Positions 8,173 through 16,393 are shown, counted from the first letter of the stretch. The stretch is DNA of 64,000 nucleotides from Aeromonas encheleia (GCF_900637545.1 NZ_LR134376.1:4433501-4497500); one strand, 5' to 3'. Notes: a model not told the origin generated them from the letters alone. Made by a program: numbers and translations.

Positions 8173-8370
8173 AATGATTGTCTTCTTGTGATGTTTCGCC
8201 GCCAGTCTAGGAGAGGCGATCAACACGGACTATCGGGATTGGTCGCGATTTTTGTACTGAGCGCGGCACGCTATCTCGCTGACCGAAAAGCTAAAAAAAG
8301 AGAGCCACCATTAACAGTGCCGCTAACGGCGACCTGTTCTAATGGCACCACTACCAATCTGGAGCCATAG

Positions 8371-8727
8371 ATGAACTCTCTTTATCACGCCGCCATCCGC
8401 CAGCTGTTTCTCTCCCTCTCGCTCTCTGAACCGCAGCAGGAGGAGAGCGTCACCAGCCTGCAGATCGGCGAGCTTACCTACCATCTGACCGAGCACCCGG
8501 CCAACTATCTGCTGATGTTTACGCGCCTTGAGGCTGCCACCAGCGTCCAAGCCGCGGCGCAGAACCTGTTCAGCCAGGACCCCTGCAAACCGGTACTTGG
8601 CTTCGATTCACAGACCCTGAACCCGGTGTTATGGAACCGTCAGCCACTGCAACAGCTAGAACGTGCCCAGATCCACCACCAACTGGAACAACTGGTCTCT
8701 GCCGCTGATGAGCTAAGCAGGCAGTAA
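8371..8727 (+). CDS. Type III secretion chaperone (CesT/SycE-like), probably for the AexU-like effector
   Basis: A 118-residue acidic protein of the size and composition of class I type III chaperones. It has an N-terminal helix (LYHAAIRQLFLSLSL), a beta-rich middle with LQIGELTYHLTE and NYLLMFTRLE, and an acidic C-terminal helix. Such chaperones bind the N-terminal region of one effector as homodimers and keep it secretion-competent. It is transcribed divergently from the effector gene with about 200 bp between the starts, the usual effector/chaperone pairing. The family assignment rests on pattern and context. Confidence 0.7.
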   Translation: MNSLYHAAIRQLFLSLSLSEPQQEESVTSLQIGELTYHLTEHPANYLLMFTRLEAATSVQAAAQNLFSQDPCKPVLGFDSQTLNPVLWNRQPLQQLERAQIHHQLEQLVSAADELSRQ

Positions 8728-8807
8728 CAGGTACGCCCCCAAACCGGACCGTATGGAATCCAGGGCACTCTCCAGACTAAAATACGGGTCTGGCGTCGGC
8801 AGTCCCA

Positions 8808-8842
8808 CAGCAAAACGGCGCCCCAAGGCGCCGTTTTGCTGC
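8808..8842. terminator. Terminator between the chaperone gene and the permease remnant
   Basis: AAAACGGCGCC CCAA GGCGCCGTTTT is symmetrical with A- and T-runs, so it is active in both directions. It is a near copy of the hairpins at 6019 and 13090, consistent with this segment being a duplicated permease downstream region. Confidence 0.8.
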
Positions 8843-9011
8843 ATGCCACCGGTGACGGTGGCTGGCTGTTTATATGGCTCAGCCGGTATAGACGGGCAGC
8901 AGACCCGCCATGTTGAGCAGATGGAAGAGGGCGGTCAGCACACCGAATAGATTGGCCCCTGGAGGATCCTGACACTTCGCCCCTCTTAACTTAAGAGGTA
9001 GTCTTGGAACT

Positions 9012-9407
9012 ATGTTCAGTACTAGTCGCAACGAGAAGATGGTCGAAGTGTTAACAGGAGCCGAGCGCCGTCGACGCCGGACTCCGCAAGAAAAAATCAC
9101 CATTGTGCAGCAGACCTTTGAGCCCGGGATGACCGTCTCTCATGTTGCTCGCTTGCACGACGTCAACGCCAACCAGCTTTTCAAATGGCGCAAACAATTC
9201 CAGGAAGGCTCTCTCACGGCGATCACCGCCGGTGAGGATGTTGTTCCAGCCTCAGAGTTGGCTGCTGCCATCAAGCAGATCCGAGAGCTCCAGCGTCTGC
9301 TCGGGAAGAAGACCATGGAGAACGAGATCCTCAAAGAAGCCGTGGAGTATGGCCGAGCAAAAAAATGGATTGCGCATGCGCCCTTGTTGCCGGGGGACGA
9401 CGATTAA
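9012..9407 (+). CDS. IS2-like transposase OrfA (DNA-binding/helper protein)
   Basis: The product reads [20 protein letters not shown] then [21 protein letters not shown], an IS3-family helix-turn-helix, followed by a leucine-zipper-like helix ([20 protein letters not shown]). This is close to InsC of IS2. I give the first ATG in frame (131 residues); the ATG at 9039 (122 residues) matches the start of IS2 OrfA better and may be the true one. An A7 tract near the end (9360-9366) is a typical site for -1 frameshifting to make the OrfAB fusion. Confidence 0.92.
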   Translation: MFSTSRNEKMVEVLTGAERRRRRTPQEKITIVQQTFEPGMTVSHVARLHDVNANQLFKWRKQFQEGSLTAITAGEDVVPASELAAAIKQIRELQRLLGKKTMENEILKEAVEYGRAKKWIAHAPLLPGDDD

Positions 9408-10243
9408 GTGCTGTGAGCCAGGCCCTTAATGTATCGCGTGCGCAGCTATCCGTTCGTGTTCATCGAAAACCGGGTTGGCAAGATGGTCGTCATCATCGCC
9501 AGCGTGATGATGCTGCCTTACTTGGCCGGATCATGGAGGCGATGGCAGAGCTTCCCTCCTATGGCTATCGCCGAGTCTGGGCGCTGTTACGGCGTCAGTC
9601 AGAGGCAACACGACAGCCTGTGGTAAACGCCAAGCGGGTATATCGCGTCATGCGCGATCATGGCCTGCTGCTCGAAAGAAAACCGGCAGCATCATTGACC
9701 CAGCAGGCACATAAGGGGCGTGTTGCCGTCAAAGAGAGCAATCGACGTTGGTGCTCAGATGGCTTCGAGTTTCGCTGCGATAACGGTGAGAAACTACGTG
9801 TCACGTTCGCCATGGACTGCTGTGACAGGGAAACCTTGGACTGGGCTGCCAGTACTGGGGGTTACGACAGTGACACGGTGCAAGATGTCATGCTGAGGTC
9901 TGTCGAACGTCGCTTCGGGGATGTGTTGCCGGCATCACCGGTGGAGTGGCTGACTGATAATGGTTCGGCGTATCGAGCCCATGAGACTCGCGCGTTTGCA
10001 CGAGAAATCGGCTTGGAGCCCAGAACGACTGCGGTGAGAAGCCCACAGAGCAACGGTATAGCGGAGAGTTTCGTGAAGACGATGAAGCGAGACTATATCG
10101 AGATGATGCCGAAACCAGATAGCCGAACAGCGGTAGGCAATTTGGCCATCGCGTTTGAGCATTATAACGAGCACCACCCGCACAGCGCCTTGGGATACCG
10201 TTCACCCCGGGAATTTCTGCGCAGTCGGGTATCACAACCCTAA
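9365..10243 (+). CDS. IS2-like transposase OrfB (DDE catalytic domain)
   Basis: A 292-residue product with an rve integrase core. The catalytic triad is visible as Asp in RWCSDGFEF, Asp in [10 protein letters not shown], and Glu in NGIAESFVK, with [19 protein letters not shown] near the end as in InsD of IS2. It overlaps OrfA by 43 nt in the -1 frame, so it is normally made as an OrfAB fusion by slippage at the A7 tract. No stop or frameshift interrupts it. Confidence 0.92.
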   Translation: MDCACALVAGGRRLSAVSQALNVSRAQLSVRVHRKPGWQDGRHHRQRDDAALLGRIMEAMAELPSYGYRRVWALLRRQSEATRQPVVNAKRVYRVMRDHGLLLERKPAASLTQQAHKGRVAVKESNRRWCSDGFEFRCDNGEKLRVTFAMDCCDRETLDWAASTGGYDSDTVQDVMLRSVERRFGDVLPASPVEWLTDNGSAYRAHETRAFAREIGLEPRTTAVRSPQSNGIAESFVKTMKRDYIEMMPKPDSRTAVGNLAIAFEHYNEHHPHSALGYRSPREFLRSRVSQP

Positions 10244-10776
10244 GCGGGAAAAAGTGTCTGGATCTATGGGGTCAAATCCACCGAACAGCAAGACGCCCAC
10301 TATCATCGGCAGGCCGCCCGGCGCGCGGAAGCCGTCGCCTTTGCCGCCTTGCTCACCCTTGCCGGCGCGCACCTTCCAGGCCAGCAGGGCCGGTATGATG
10401 CAGGTCCAGAGCGTCGCCACGGCGCCGGCGTAGCCGATGGCCATCAGGAAGCCGAACGGGAACAGCAATGAGAGCAGCAGTGGCGGCAGGAAGGTGGCGG
10501 CCCACGACTTGGCGCGGCCACCGCGGCCGTTGTCGAACTTGAACAGATCCGCCAGATAGTCGACCCCCCCAGACCCACACCGATGAAGGAGGAGAGGATG
10601 GCGGCCATGGAGAAGAGGTTGAGGGCGCTGGCGACGGCCTCCGACTCGATCACCGAGGCCAGCGCCTTGAGCAGCACGTCAACGTTGCCACCCTGGGCCA
10701 CCACGGGCCCGAACTCGCTGCGCGGCAGGTTGCCGAACACGCTCACCAGCCAGATGAGGTAGAACAGCAGCGCTAT

Positions 10777-11196
10777 GGCTTTGCCGCCGGCATCTATCTG
10801 CTGCCGATCCTGATAGCGCCACCCGCCCCCGCCGATGAACAGGTCGCAGCCAGCCAGCAACAGGCGAGCTTCAGCGGCACCTTTCGCCGGGATCTGAAAG
10901 ACAGCGACCGGCTGCACTGGGGAGAAGGCCGGGTGAGCATAGGGCCGCACGCCATCAGCCTGATGGGCAAGCTGGCGCCGGGGCCCGATTACCGGCTCTA
11001 CCTGTCGCCGGAATTTGTCGAGACAGAGGCGGACTTTGCCCGCCTGAAGGGGCAGATGGTGCAGGTGGGATCGGTGAAGACCTTCGACAACTTTATCGTG
11101 CCGCTGCCCGCCGGGATCGATCCGGCTCGCTACAGCAGCGTCATCGTCTGGTGCGAGACCTTCGGCCAATTTATCACCACCGCCCGTTACCGCTGA
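10777..11196 (+). pseudogene. Second DM13-domain gene copy, 5'-truncated
   Basis: From GGCTTTGCCGCCGGCATC to the stop this follows the intact gene at 5505-5984 almost base for base (a few percent differences), and the DM13 domain itself is complete. The first ~20 codons, including the Met start and the start of the signal peptide, are replaced by reverse-complement permease sequence. The reading frame is open into that sequence but offers no sensible start or signal. The first Met inside the domain is at 10933. It is best read as a scar of a chimeric recombination. Confidence 0.85.
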
Positions 11197-11497
11197 TACC
11201 GGACTCTGGCAGACCCTCTAGGCACAATTAGCACGGCTTAATCGGATTTTCACAACATTCGCTCTGGTGCTTATTTCAGGGGAGGATGTCAATATGCTGT
11301 CCCGGCAGATATTGATCCGATGGCAGGGTAATAATGTTTTCTACGCCTTCATTCAGCCCCAGTTAATATCTGCAACTCATGGGTCGATATAATGGTGCCA
11401 TATCTGTCATTGAATTAATTGGGATGGCTGCCGAGCCAAGCTATAAATCAACATATTGGCAGCATCTACAATATGTATCACTTTAAAGGGCATCTGC
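11197..11497. other. Intergenic region, promoter region of the small lipoprotein gene
   Basis: About 300 bp, more AT-rich than the genes around it. I see no ORF with coding character, no repeat and no tRNA. GATATAATG near 11390 could be a -10 element. A start-proximal AAAGGG precedes the lipoprotein ATG. Confidence 0.4.
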
Positions 11498-11725
11498 ATG
11501 AAACGTCACCTCATCCTTCTTGGCGCCATTTTCGCACTGAGCGCCTGCTCTTCCACTCCCAACAGTGAATATATGAAAGATGGTGCATCCGAATCCCAAC
11601 GTGTCGATGCATTATCCGAATGCCAATATCAGGTGAAGCTCAACAAGATCGAGGATGAAGAGCAGGAAGAGCTGATCAACCTGTGCATGCAAGGCAAGGG
11701 CTTCCGTCTGACCCCTGTGGAATAA
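11498..11725 (+). CDS. Small lipoprotein of unknown function
   Basis: A 75-residue product with a lipoprotein signal (basic KRH, hydrophobic core, lipobox LSAC with Cys17). The mature 59 residues contain two further Cys (in SECQYQ and NLCMQG) and are rich in Glu and Gln. The spacing suggests a helical hairpin closed by a disulfide. I chose the ATG at 11498 because the lipobox then falls at the right distance and AAAGGG lies about 8 nt upstream. A terminator follows, so it is monocistronic. The function is unknown. Confidence 0.75.
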   Translation: MKRHLILLGAIFALSACSSTPNSEYMKDGASESQRVDALSECQYQVKLNKIEDEEQEELINLCMQGKGFRLTPVE

Positions 11726-11764
11726 CCCTGCATTCCCGTCTGAATAAATCTCCGCTCAAAATAC

Positions 11765-11798
11765 AAAGCCCCAAATGATGACTCTATTTGGGGCTTTT
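11765..11798 (+). terminator. Terminator of the small lipoprotein gene
   Basis: AAGCCCCAAAT, a 9-nt loop, then ATTTGGGGCTTTT: an 11-bp stem followed by T residues. Confidence 0.85.
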
Positions 11799-11903
11799 CA
11801 GCCATTGGGTCGCAATGGCAAGGCCCTAATCAATGAACCTGAGGCCGATATTCCGGCTTTCACTTTACTGTTGCCGCAATCCCCTCGCCAAGGCCATGGC
11901 TCA

Positions 11904-12584
11904 TCAAAGCGCAACCCCGAGCTGCTGTTGCAGCAGCCGCTGCCCCTTGGCGGTAAGGGTCAGCTCGCGGCTGTCCAGCCCACGCACCAGCCACCCCTTG
12001 GCCAGCATATGGTCGAGCAGACGGGCACCGAGCTGGCCACCAAGATGCATGCGCCGCTCGCTCCAGTCGAGACAGTGGCAGGCGAAGGGGCGCTTGCCAC
12101 TCGCCACGCAGTCGATGCCAAGCTGACCGAAATGCTGCTCCCCCTGCGGGGTCAGTCCATAGCCCTCCGCCAGCAGCCAGCCTTGGGCCATCAGGCCGTC
12201 ATGGAGCCGCACCCCCAGCTCGCCCGCCAGGTGGTCATAACAGCTACGGGCGAAGCGCAGCCGATCCGGAGTCTTGCTCCTGAGTGCACCGGCGCCCATG
12301 TCGACTAACCCCATCAGCTGCTCCACCACCAGCGCCACCTCATGGCTCGCGATGCGGTAGTAGCGATGCTTGCCCTGCCGGACGCAGGCTGTCAGCCCCT
12401 GCTGCTGGAGCCGGGCCAGGTGACTGCTGGCGGTTGAGGCCGACACCTCGGCCACCAGGCTCAGCTCGGTCGCCGTCCAGGCGCGTCCATCCATCAGGGC
12501 GCACAACATGCGGGCGCGACTGCCATCGGCAATGGCGGCCGCCACCTGCGCCAATCCTTGTTCCAGGCTCTCCTGCTTGCTCAT
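11904..12584 (-). CDS. ArsR/SmtB-type winged-helix transcriptional regulator
   Basis: A 226-residue protein. Residues about 10-95 form an ArsR-type winged helix: AIADGSRARMLCALMDGRAW, then TATELSLVAEVSASTASSHL as the recognition helix and GKHRYYRIAS as the wing. No obvious metal-binding CxC pair is in the DNA-binding helix. The C-terminal ~130 residues hold SGKRPFACHCLDWSERR, with two Cys that could sense a ligand or redox state. It is 24 nt downstream of the ACT-domain gene in the same direction, so they are probably an operon. This longer subtype is often annotated only as a helix-turn-helix regulator, and its effector is unknown. Confidence 0.82.
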   Translation of the reverse strand: MSKQESLEQGLAQVAAAIADGSRARMLCALMDGRAWTATELSLVAEVSASTASSHLARLQQQGLTACVRQGKHRYYRIASHEVALVVEQLMGLVDMGAGALRSKTPDRLRFARSCYDHLAGELGVRLHDGLMAQGWLLAEGYGLTPQGEQHFGQLGIDCVASGKRPFACHCLDWSERRMHLGGQLGARLLDHMLAKGWLVRGLDSRELTLTAKGQRLLQQQLGVAL

Positions 12585-12608
12585 CTCGCTCCTCTCTGCT
12601 TGCCGCAG

Positions 12609-12989
12609 TCACTGCCACTCGGCCGTGACCCTGCGGGCCTTGTCGATGTCATCGGTGACCAGGATCAGCTGGTTGGCATGGTCGCTGTACAGGGTGATGA
12701 TGTTGACCGAGGCCTCCCCCAAGGCGCTGCAGATGGCCCCCAACTGGCCCGGCAGCTCCTGCTTCAGGCGGCGCACCAGCACCTTGTGCACCGCCACCAC
12801 CTGCAGACCCGCCAGCTCGGCGGCCCGGGCCGCGCCGACGCCGTCCTCCACCAGAAAGTGGGCATGGCCGGCGCCGCCCGTGGTGAACATGCCACCCCCT
12901 TCCAGGCTGACACCGGCCCGCCCCATCAAGATCCCGAACTGCCCCAGTGTGCCCGGGTTATCGGGCAGCATCACGTGAATATCGTACAT
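12609..12989 (-). CDS. ACT-domain protein
   Basis: A 126-residue protein with two ACT-like halves: IHVMLPDNPGTLGQFGILMG with VSLEGGGMF, then LKQELPGQLGAICSALGEAS with VNIITLYSDHANQLILV. ACT domains bind small ligands, usually amino acids, at dimer interfaces. With no catalytic domain it is probably a stand-alone sensor. The start at 12989 follows AAGGAGAG; the longer frame to 13094 has no Shine-Dalgarno or domain content. It is first in a two-gene unit with the ArsR-type regulator and lies downstream of an aromatic amino acid permease, which may hint at an amino acid ligand (inference). Confidence 0.78.
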   Translation of the reverse strand: MYDIHVMLPDNPGTLGQFGILMGRAGVSLEGGGMFTTGGAGHAHFLVEDGVGAARAAELAGLQVVAVHKVLVRRLKQELPGQLGAICSALGEASVNIITLYSDHANQLILVTDDIDKARRVTAEWQ

Positions 12990-13089
12990 CCCTGACTCTC
13001 CTTGGCGATAAGAGTCTGCAGAGTAATGGTGCTGCCAGGGCAACGCTTCGATGGCGGGCGAAGCGTCCTCACTCGCCCATGCTGGCCAT

Positions 13090-13121
13090 AGCAAAACGGC
13101 GCCCCAGGGCGCCGTTTCTCT
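13090..13121. terminator. Terminator downstream of permease A
   Basis: AAAACGGCGCC CCAG GGCGCCGTTT, the same hairpin type as at 6019 and 8808. It lies just beyond the stop of the leftward permease and separates it from the ACT-domain gene. Confidence 0.78.
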
Positions 13122-13150
13122 ATCTCCGCTCGACTCGCGAGGGCGGTCGA

Positions 13151-14371
13151 TCAGCCGGTATAGACCGGCAGCAGGCCCGCCATGTTGAGCAGGTGGAACA
13201 GGGCGGTCAGCACCCCGAACAGGAAGACGGCCACTATCATCGGCAGGCCACCCGGCGCCCGGAAGCCAGCACCGCCTTTCTTCCCCTTGCCGGCGCGCAC
13301 CTTCCAGGCCAGCAGGGCCGGGATGATGCAGGTCCAGAGCGTCGCCACGGCGCCGGCGTAGCCGATGGCCATCAGGAAGCCGAACGGGAACAGCAGGGAG
13401 AGCAGCAGCGGCGGCAGGAAGGTGGCGGCCCAGGACTTGGCGCGACCCTGACGGTTGTTGTCGAACTTGAACAGATCAGCCAGATAGTCGAACACCCCGA
13501 GCCCGACCCCGATGAAGGAGGAGAGGATGGCCGCCATGGAGAAGAGGTTGAGGGCGTTGGCGACGGCCTCGGATTCGATCACCGAGGCCAGCGCCTTGAG
13601 CAACACGTCGACGTTGCCGCCCTGGGCCACCACGGGCCCGAACTCGCTGCGCGGCAGGTTGCCGAACACGCTCACCAGCCAGATGAGGTAGAACAGCAGC
13701 GCGATGGCGGTGCCGCCGAGGATGGCGTAACGGGCGCGGCGCTCCTCACCGTAGTAGGCGCGCATGGACGACACCGAGTGGTGGTAGCCGAACGAGGTGA
13801 GCGCCACCGGCAGCATGGCCAGCGCGTAGGGGGCATAGCTGGCGTGCTGGCTCAGGGTATCGAACAGCAGGGTCGGCTTGATGTTGAGGGAGAGGCCCGA
13901 GATGCCGAACACGAAGCTCAGCCCCATGGCGATGACCAGCACCACAGAGATGCGATCCACCGCCCGGGTCGAATGCCACACCAGCCCGGAGAAGCCCAGG
14001 GTGAACAGGATGGAGCCCCAGTGGCTGCCGATGCCGGTCATGCCATCTATGATGAGGCCGGCGGAGGTGATGTAGGCGTAGAGCAGGATGCCGCCGACGA
14101 AGTAGACGGTGAGGTTGTTGAGGGCGTTGACCTTGTCCCCCAGCAGCTCCCGGGTCACGGTATCGAAGGAGACGCGCAGCGGATAGCCCTGATAGGATTC
14201 GAGCAGCATCCAGCCGGAGATGGTCATCACCACCATGGTCAGGGTGATGGCCAGGATGGACCAGATGGTCCAGGCGCCCGCCCCGGCACTCGGCAAGCCC
14301 AGCATGCCGGCCCCCACACAGACGCCGGCAATGATACATGCCCCGCCCACCAACGATGGTTTATGTTCCAT
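13151..14371 (-). CDS. Aromatic amino acid permease A (TnaB/TyrP/Mtr family)
   Basis: A 406-residue inner-membrane protein of the hydroxy/aromatic amino acid permease family (proton symport of Trp or Tyr). It has about 11 hydrophobic segments. The first carries the family-typical GVCVGAGMLGLPSAGAGAW. Later come LPVALTSFGYHHSVSSMR, GNLPRSEFGPVVAQGGNVD and GLGVFDYLADLFKFDN, all conserved with TnaB. It is very similar to the second permease at 15142 and to the broken copy at 8879-10778. It has its own upstream region of 326 bp and a terminator behind it. Whether it carries Trp or Tyr cannot be told. Confidence 0.88.
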   Translation of the reverse strand: MEHKPSLVGGACIIAGVCVGAGMLGLPSAGAGAWTIWSILAITLTMVVMTISGWMLLESYQGYPLRVSFDTVTRELLGDKVNALNNLTVYFVGGILLYAYITSAGLIIDGMTGIGSHWGSILFTLGFSGLVWHSTRAVDRISVVLVIAMGLSFVFGISGLSLNIKPTLLFDTLSQHASYAPYALAMLPVALTSFGYHHSVSSMRAYYGEERRARYAILGGTAIALLFYLIWLVSVFGNLPRSEFGPVVAQGGNVDVLLKALASVIESEAVANALNLFSMAAILSSFIGVGLGVFDYLADLFKFDNNRQGRAKSWAATFLPPLLLSLLFPFGFLMAIGYAGAVATLWTCIIPALLAWKVRAGKGKKGGAGFRAPGGLPMIVAVFLFGVLTALFHLLNMAGLLPVYTG

Positions 14372-14697
14372 TTACTTCCCCAAAGACGATTGTTGATCTG
14401 GTCGCGACCGCGGACCGTTGCATCTGCTACGCCGGTTGTCATCGTAAGATCGCGCTCATCTGTGCTATCGGCGCCCTAGCCGCTTGCTTCTGCGTCAGCG
14501 AGGCAAGACGTGGTTGAGGCTAGCTACCGATCCCAAAATGGCAGCAGGGCCGCCATTTTGGGGGTGTGACTTTACCCTGCTCACCCCTGGGTATCAAATT
14601 TTGGCGTCATCCCTGTGGGGTTATTCCCCCGGTGAGCCCCCGTCTGCGGGAGGCGTGGCACTATACTGAACCCAGTTTTCACGGCAAGGAGCCCCCC
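14372..14697. other. Divergent intergenic region with a strong inverted repeat
   Basis: This region lies between permease A (leftward) and the small membrane protein (rightward), both starting outward, so it must hold both promoters. The notable element is an 11-bp perfect inverted repeat, CCCAAAATGGC (14532-14542) and GCCATTTTGGG (14552-14562), with a 9-nt spacer. No T-run follows on the plus strand, so an operator or RNA hairpin is as likely as a terminator. No coding sequence is seen. Confidence 0.5.
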
Positions 14698-15075
14698 ATG
14701 GACAGGAAGTTCGTACTCAGCGCCCTCTGCTATGCCCTGCTCGGCATGCTGCTCGGCATCTATATGGCCGCCAGCAAGGATCACGGGCAGTTCGTCACCC
14801 ACGCCCACATCATGCTGGTCGGTTTTCTGGTCTCGTTCGTCTATGCCCTGTGCCACAAGCTGTGGCTCGGCAACCCCGACGGGCGACTGGTGCGGATCCA
14901 GTTCTACCTGCACCAGCTGGGGGCGGCGGTGATGACGGCGGGGCTCTACCTGCTCTATGGCCGGCTGCTGCCACCGGAGCAGATCGACCCCTTCCTCGCC
15001 GCCTCCTCCCTGGCGGTGCTGATCGCCATGGGGATCATGCTGGCGCTGTTGATGCGCCGCCCGGCCACCGCCTGA
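14698..15075 (+). CDS. Small heme-copper-oxidase-like membrane protein
   Basis: A 125-residue protein with four hydrophobic segments (about residues 6-24, 36-56, 74-92 and 98-117). The second begins with FVTHAHIMLVGFLVSFVYAL, which resembles the His-containing helix of the CcoN/cbb3 oxidase family. The protein is far too short to be an oxidase. It may bind heme through the paired His residues, but that is inferred. The ATG at 14698 follows CAAGGAGCC. The upstream in-frame extension has no coding character. A terminator at 15092 closes the gene. Its neighbours give no clue to function. Confidence 0.65.
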   Translation: MDRKFVLSALCYALLGMLLGIYMAASKDHGQFVTHAHIMLVGFLVSFVYALCHKLWLGNPDGRLVRIQFYLHQLGAAVMTAGLYLLYGRLLPPEQIDPFLAASSLAVLIAMGIMLALLMRRPATA

Positions 15076-15091
15076 GCGAAGAGGCCACAGA

Positions 15092-15124
15092 CAGAAACGG
15101 CGCCCTTGGGCGCCGTTGCTGTTA
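15092..15124. terminator. Terminator between the oxidase-like gene and permease B
   Basis: AACGGCGCCC TT GGGCGCCGTT. It is convergently placed and can serve the rightward small membrane protein and the leftward permease B. Confidence 0.75.
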
Positions 15125-15141
15125 TCGGGCTGAGATCCTCC

Positions 15142-16356
15142 CTACCCCGTGTAGGTGGGCAACATGCCCGCCATCGCCAGCAGGTGGAAGATGGCGGTGA
15201 GCACCCCGAACAGGATGACGGCCACCACCATGGGCTGGCCCCCCGGCGCCCTGAAGCCCGGCTCGTCCTGGGCAATCTCCCGTGATTTTTTCGCCAGCAG
15301 GGCCGGGATGATGCAGGCCCACACGGTCGCCGCCGCGCCGGCATAGCCGATGGCGACGACGAAGCCGAACGGGAACAGCAACGACATGATCAAGGGTGGC
15401 AGGAAGGTCACCAGCCAGGACTGGGTGCGGCCCCGGCGGCTGTTGTCGAACTTGAACAGATCCGCCAGATAGTCGAACACCCCGAGGCCGACCCCGATAA
15501 AGGAGGAGAGGATGGCCGCCATGGAGAACAGGCTGATGGCGTTCGCCACCTGTTTGGACTCGATCACCGAGGCCAGCGCCTTGAGCAGCACGTCGACATC
15601 CCCACCCTGGGCGATGACGGGACCGAACTCGCTGCGCGGCAGATTGCCGAAGATGCTCAGCAGCCACAGCAGGTAGAGCACCAGCGCGATGACGGTGCCG
15701 CCGAGGATCGCGTATTTCGCCTTGCGCTCCTCACCGTAATAGGCCCGCATCGAGGCCACCGAGTGGTGATAACCGAAGGAGGTGAGGGCGACCGGCAGCA
15801 TGGCCAGGGCATAGGGGGCCTGCTTGACCTCGTCGGCGAGGGAGTTGAACAGCAGGGAGGCATCGATGTGGAAGGCCAGGCCGGAGACCCCGAAACAGAA
15901 GCTCAGCACCATGAAGACGATCAGCACCACCGAGATGCGATCCACCGCCCGGGTCGAATGCCAGACAAACAGGGAGAACACCAGCACGAACAGCACGGAT
16001 GCCAGCTGGCTGTCGATGCCCAGCAATCCCTTCAGGATGAGACCGGAAGAGGTGATATAGGCATAGAGCAGCACGCCGCCGACGAAATAGACGGTCATGT
16101 TGTTGAAGATATTGATCCGGCTACCGAGCAGATCCTTGGTAACCGTATTGAAGGAGACGGTTAATTCATACCGCTTGAATGCTTCCAATAGCATCCAGCC
16201 GGAGACCGTCATTATTATCATGGTGAGGATGATTGCCAAGGATGACCAGGTTGTCCAGGCGCCGGCGCCCGCACTTGGCAAGCCAAGCATGCCGGCACCG
16301 ACACAAACGCTGGCAATGATACAGGCCCCTCCAATCACGGATGGTTGATGTGTCAT
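15142..16356 (-). CDS. tnaB: Aromatic amino acid permease B, probable tryptophan/indole-pathway permease
   Basis: A 404-residue member of the same family as permease A, with about 11 membrane segments. It carries SVCVGAGMLGLPSAGAGAW in helix 1, VSFNTVTKDLLGSRINIFNN as in TnaB, FGYHHSVASMRAYYGEER, GNLPRSEFGPVIAQGGDVD and LGVFDYLADLFKFDNSRR. It follows tnaA in the same direction 76 nt downstream, which is the place of tnaB in E. coli, so it most likely imports tryptophan for tryptophanase. A terminator hairpin lies in the tnaA-tnaB gap, so its expression may come from readthrough or its own promoter. The symbol is given on position and similarity. Confidence 0.85.
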   Translation of the reverse strand: MTHQPSVIGGACIIASVCVGAGMLGLPSAGAGAWTTWSSLAIILTMIIMTVSGWMLLEAFKRYELTVSFNTVTKDLLGSRINIFNNMTVYFVGGVLLYAYITSSGLILKGLLGIDSQLASVLFVLVFSLFVWHSTRAVDRISVVLIVFMVLSFCFGVSGLAFHIDASLLFNSLADEVKQAPYALAMLPVALTSFGYHHSVASMRAYYGEERKAKYAILGGTVIALVLYLLWLLSIFGNLPRSEFGPVIAQGGDVDVLLKALASVIESKQVANAISLFSMAAILSSFIGVGLGVFDYLADLFKFDNSRRGRTQSWLVTFLPPLIMSLLFPFGFVVAIGYAGAAATVWACIIPALLAKKSREIAQDEPGFRAPGGQPMVVAVILFGVLTAIFHLLAMAGMLPTYTG

Positions 16357-16393
16357 ATGCTGTCACTCCCAAATATCTATTTCACAGAGCAGT

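Larger units (their letters stand above)
8948..10280 (+). mobile_element. Complete IS2-like insertion sequence (IS3 family)
   Basis: The 1333-bp element runs from TAGATTGGCCCC to the complement of TGGATTTGACCCC. Its ends resemble the left and right ends of IS2 (TAGACTGGCCCC / TGGATTTGCCCC), and its length matches IS2 (about 1.33 kb). A 5-bp direct repeat CCGAA flanks it (8943-8947 and 10281-10285), the usual target duplication. It carries two overlapping ORFs with an A7 tract at 9360-9366 for programmed frameshifting. Both ORFs look intact, so it may be active. It sits inside the C-terminal end of the third permease copy. Confidence 0.93.
8879..10778 (-). pseudogene. Third aromatic amino acid permease copy, broken (IS-interrupted, frameshifted, 5'-truncated)
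   Basis: The last 22 codons and stop of a permease like the one at 13151 lie at 8879-8947. The gene continues at 10281 after a 1333-bp IS insertion, with CCGAA duplicated on both sides. From 10281 to about 10778 the sequence follows permease A closely (only a few differences over the last 100 bp). Near 10565-10585 two nucleotides are missing compared with 13490-13510, shifting the frame after the VGLG segment. At about 10778 the homology stops abruptly and the DNA becomes a copy of the DM13 gene in the opposite orientation. The N-terminal ~40% of the gene is absent, so it cannot make a transporter. Confidence 0.88.

Noticed and set aside
8173..8370. ExsA-type activator site (TNAAAANA) in the effector/chaperone gap
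   Set aside because: An A-rich TAAAAAAA occurs near 8292, but I could not find a correctly spaced second half and -10 for either gene, so I do not annotate it.
10444..11169. 241-codon ORF spanning the permease/DM13 junction as a fusion gene
   Set aside because: One half is permease in frame only until a frameshift, and the other half is the antisense of the DM13 gene. No protein logic supports a real fusion.
12947..14479. 510-codon plus-strand ORF opposite permease A
   Set aside because: It is the complement of a strongly GC-biased membrane-protein gene, has a composition of His, Gln and Gly without domains, and runs through a terminator hairpin.
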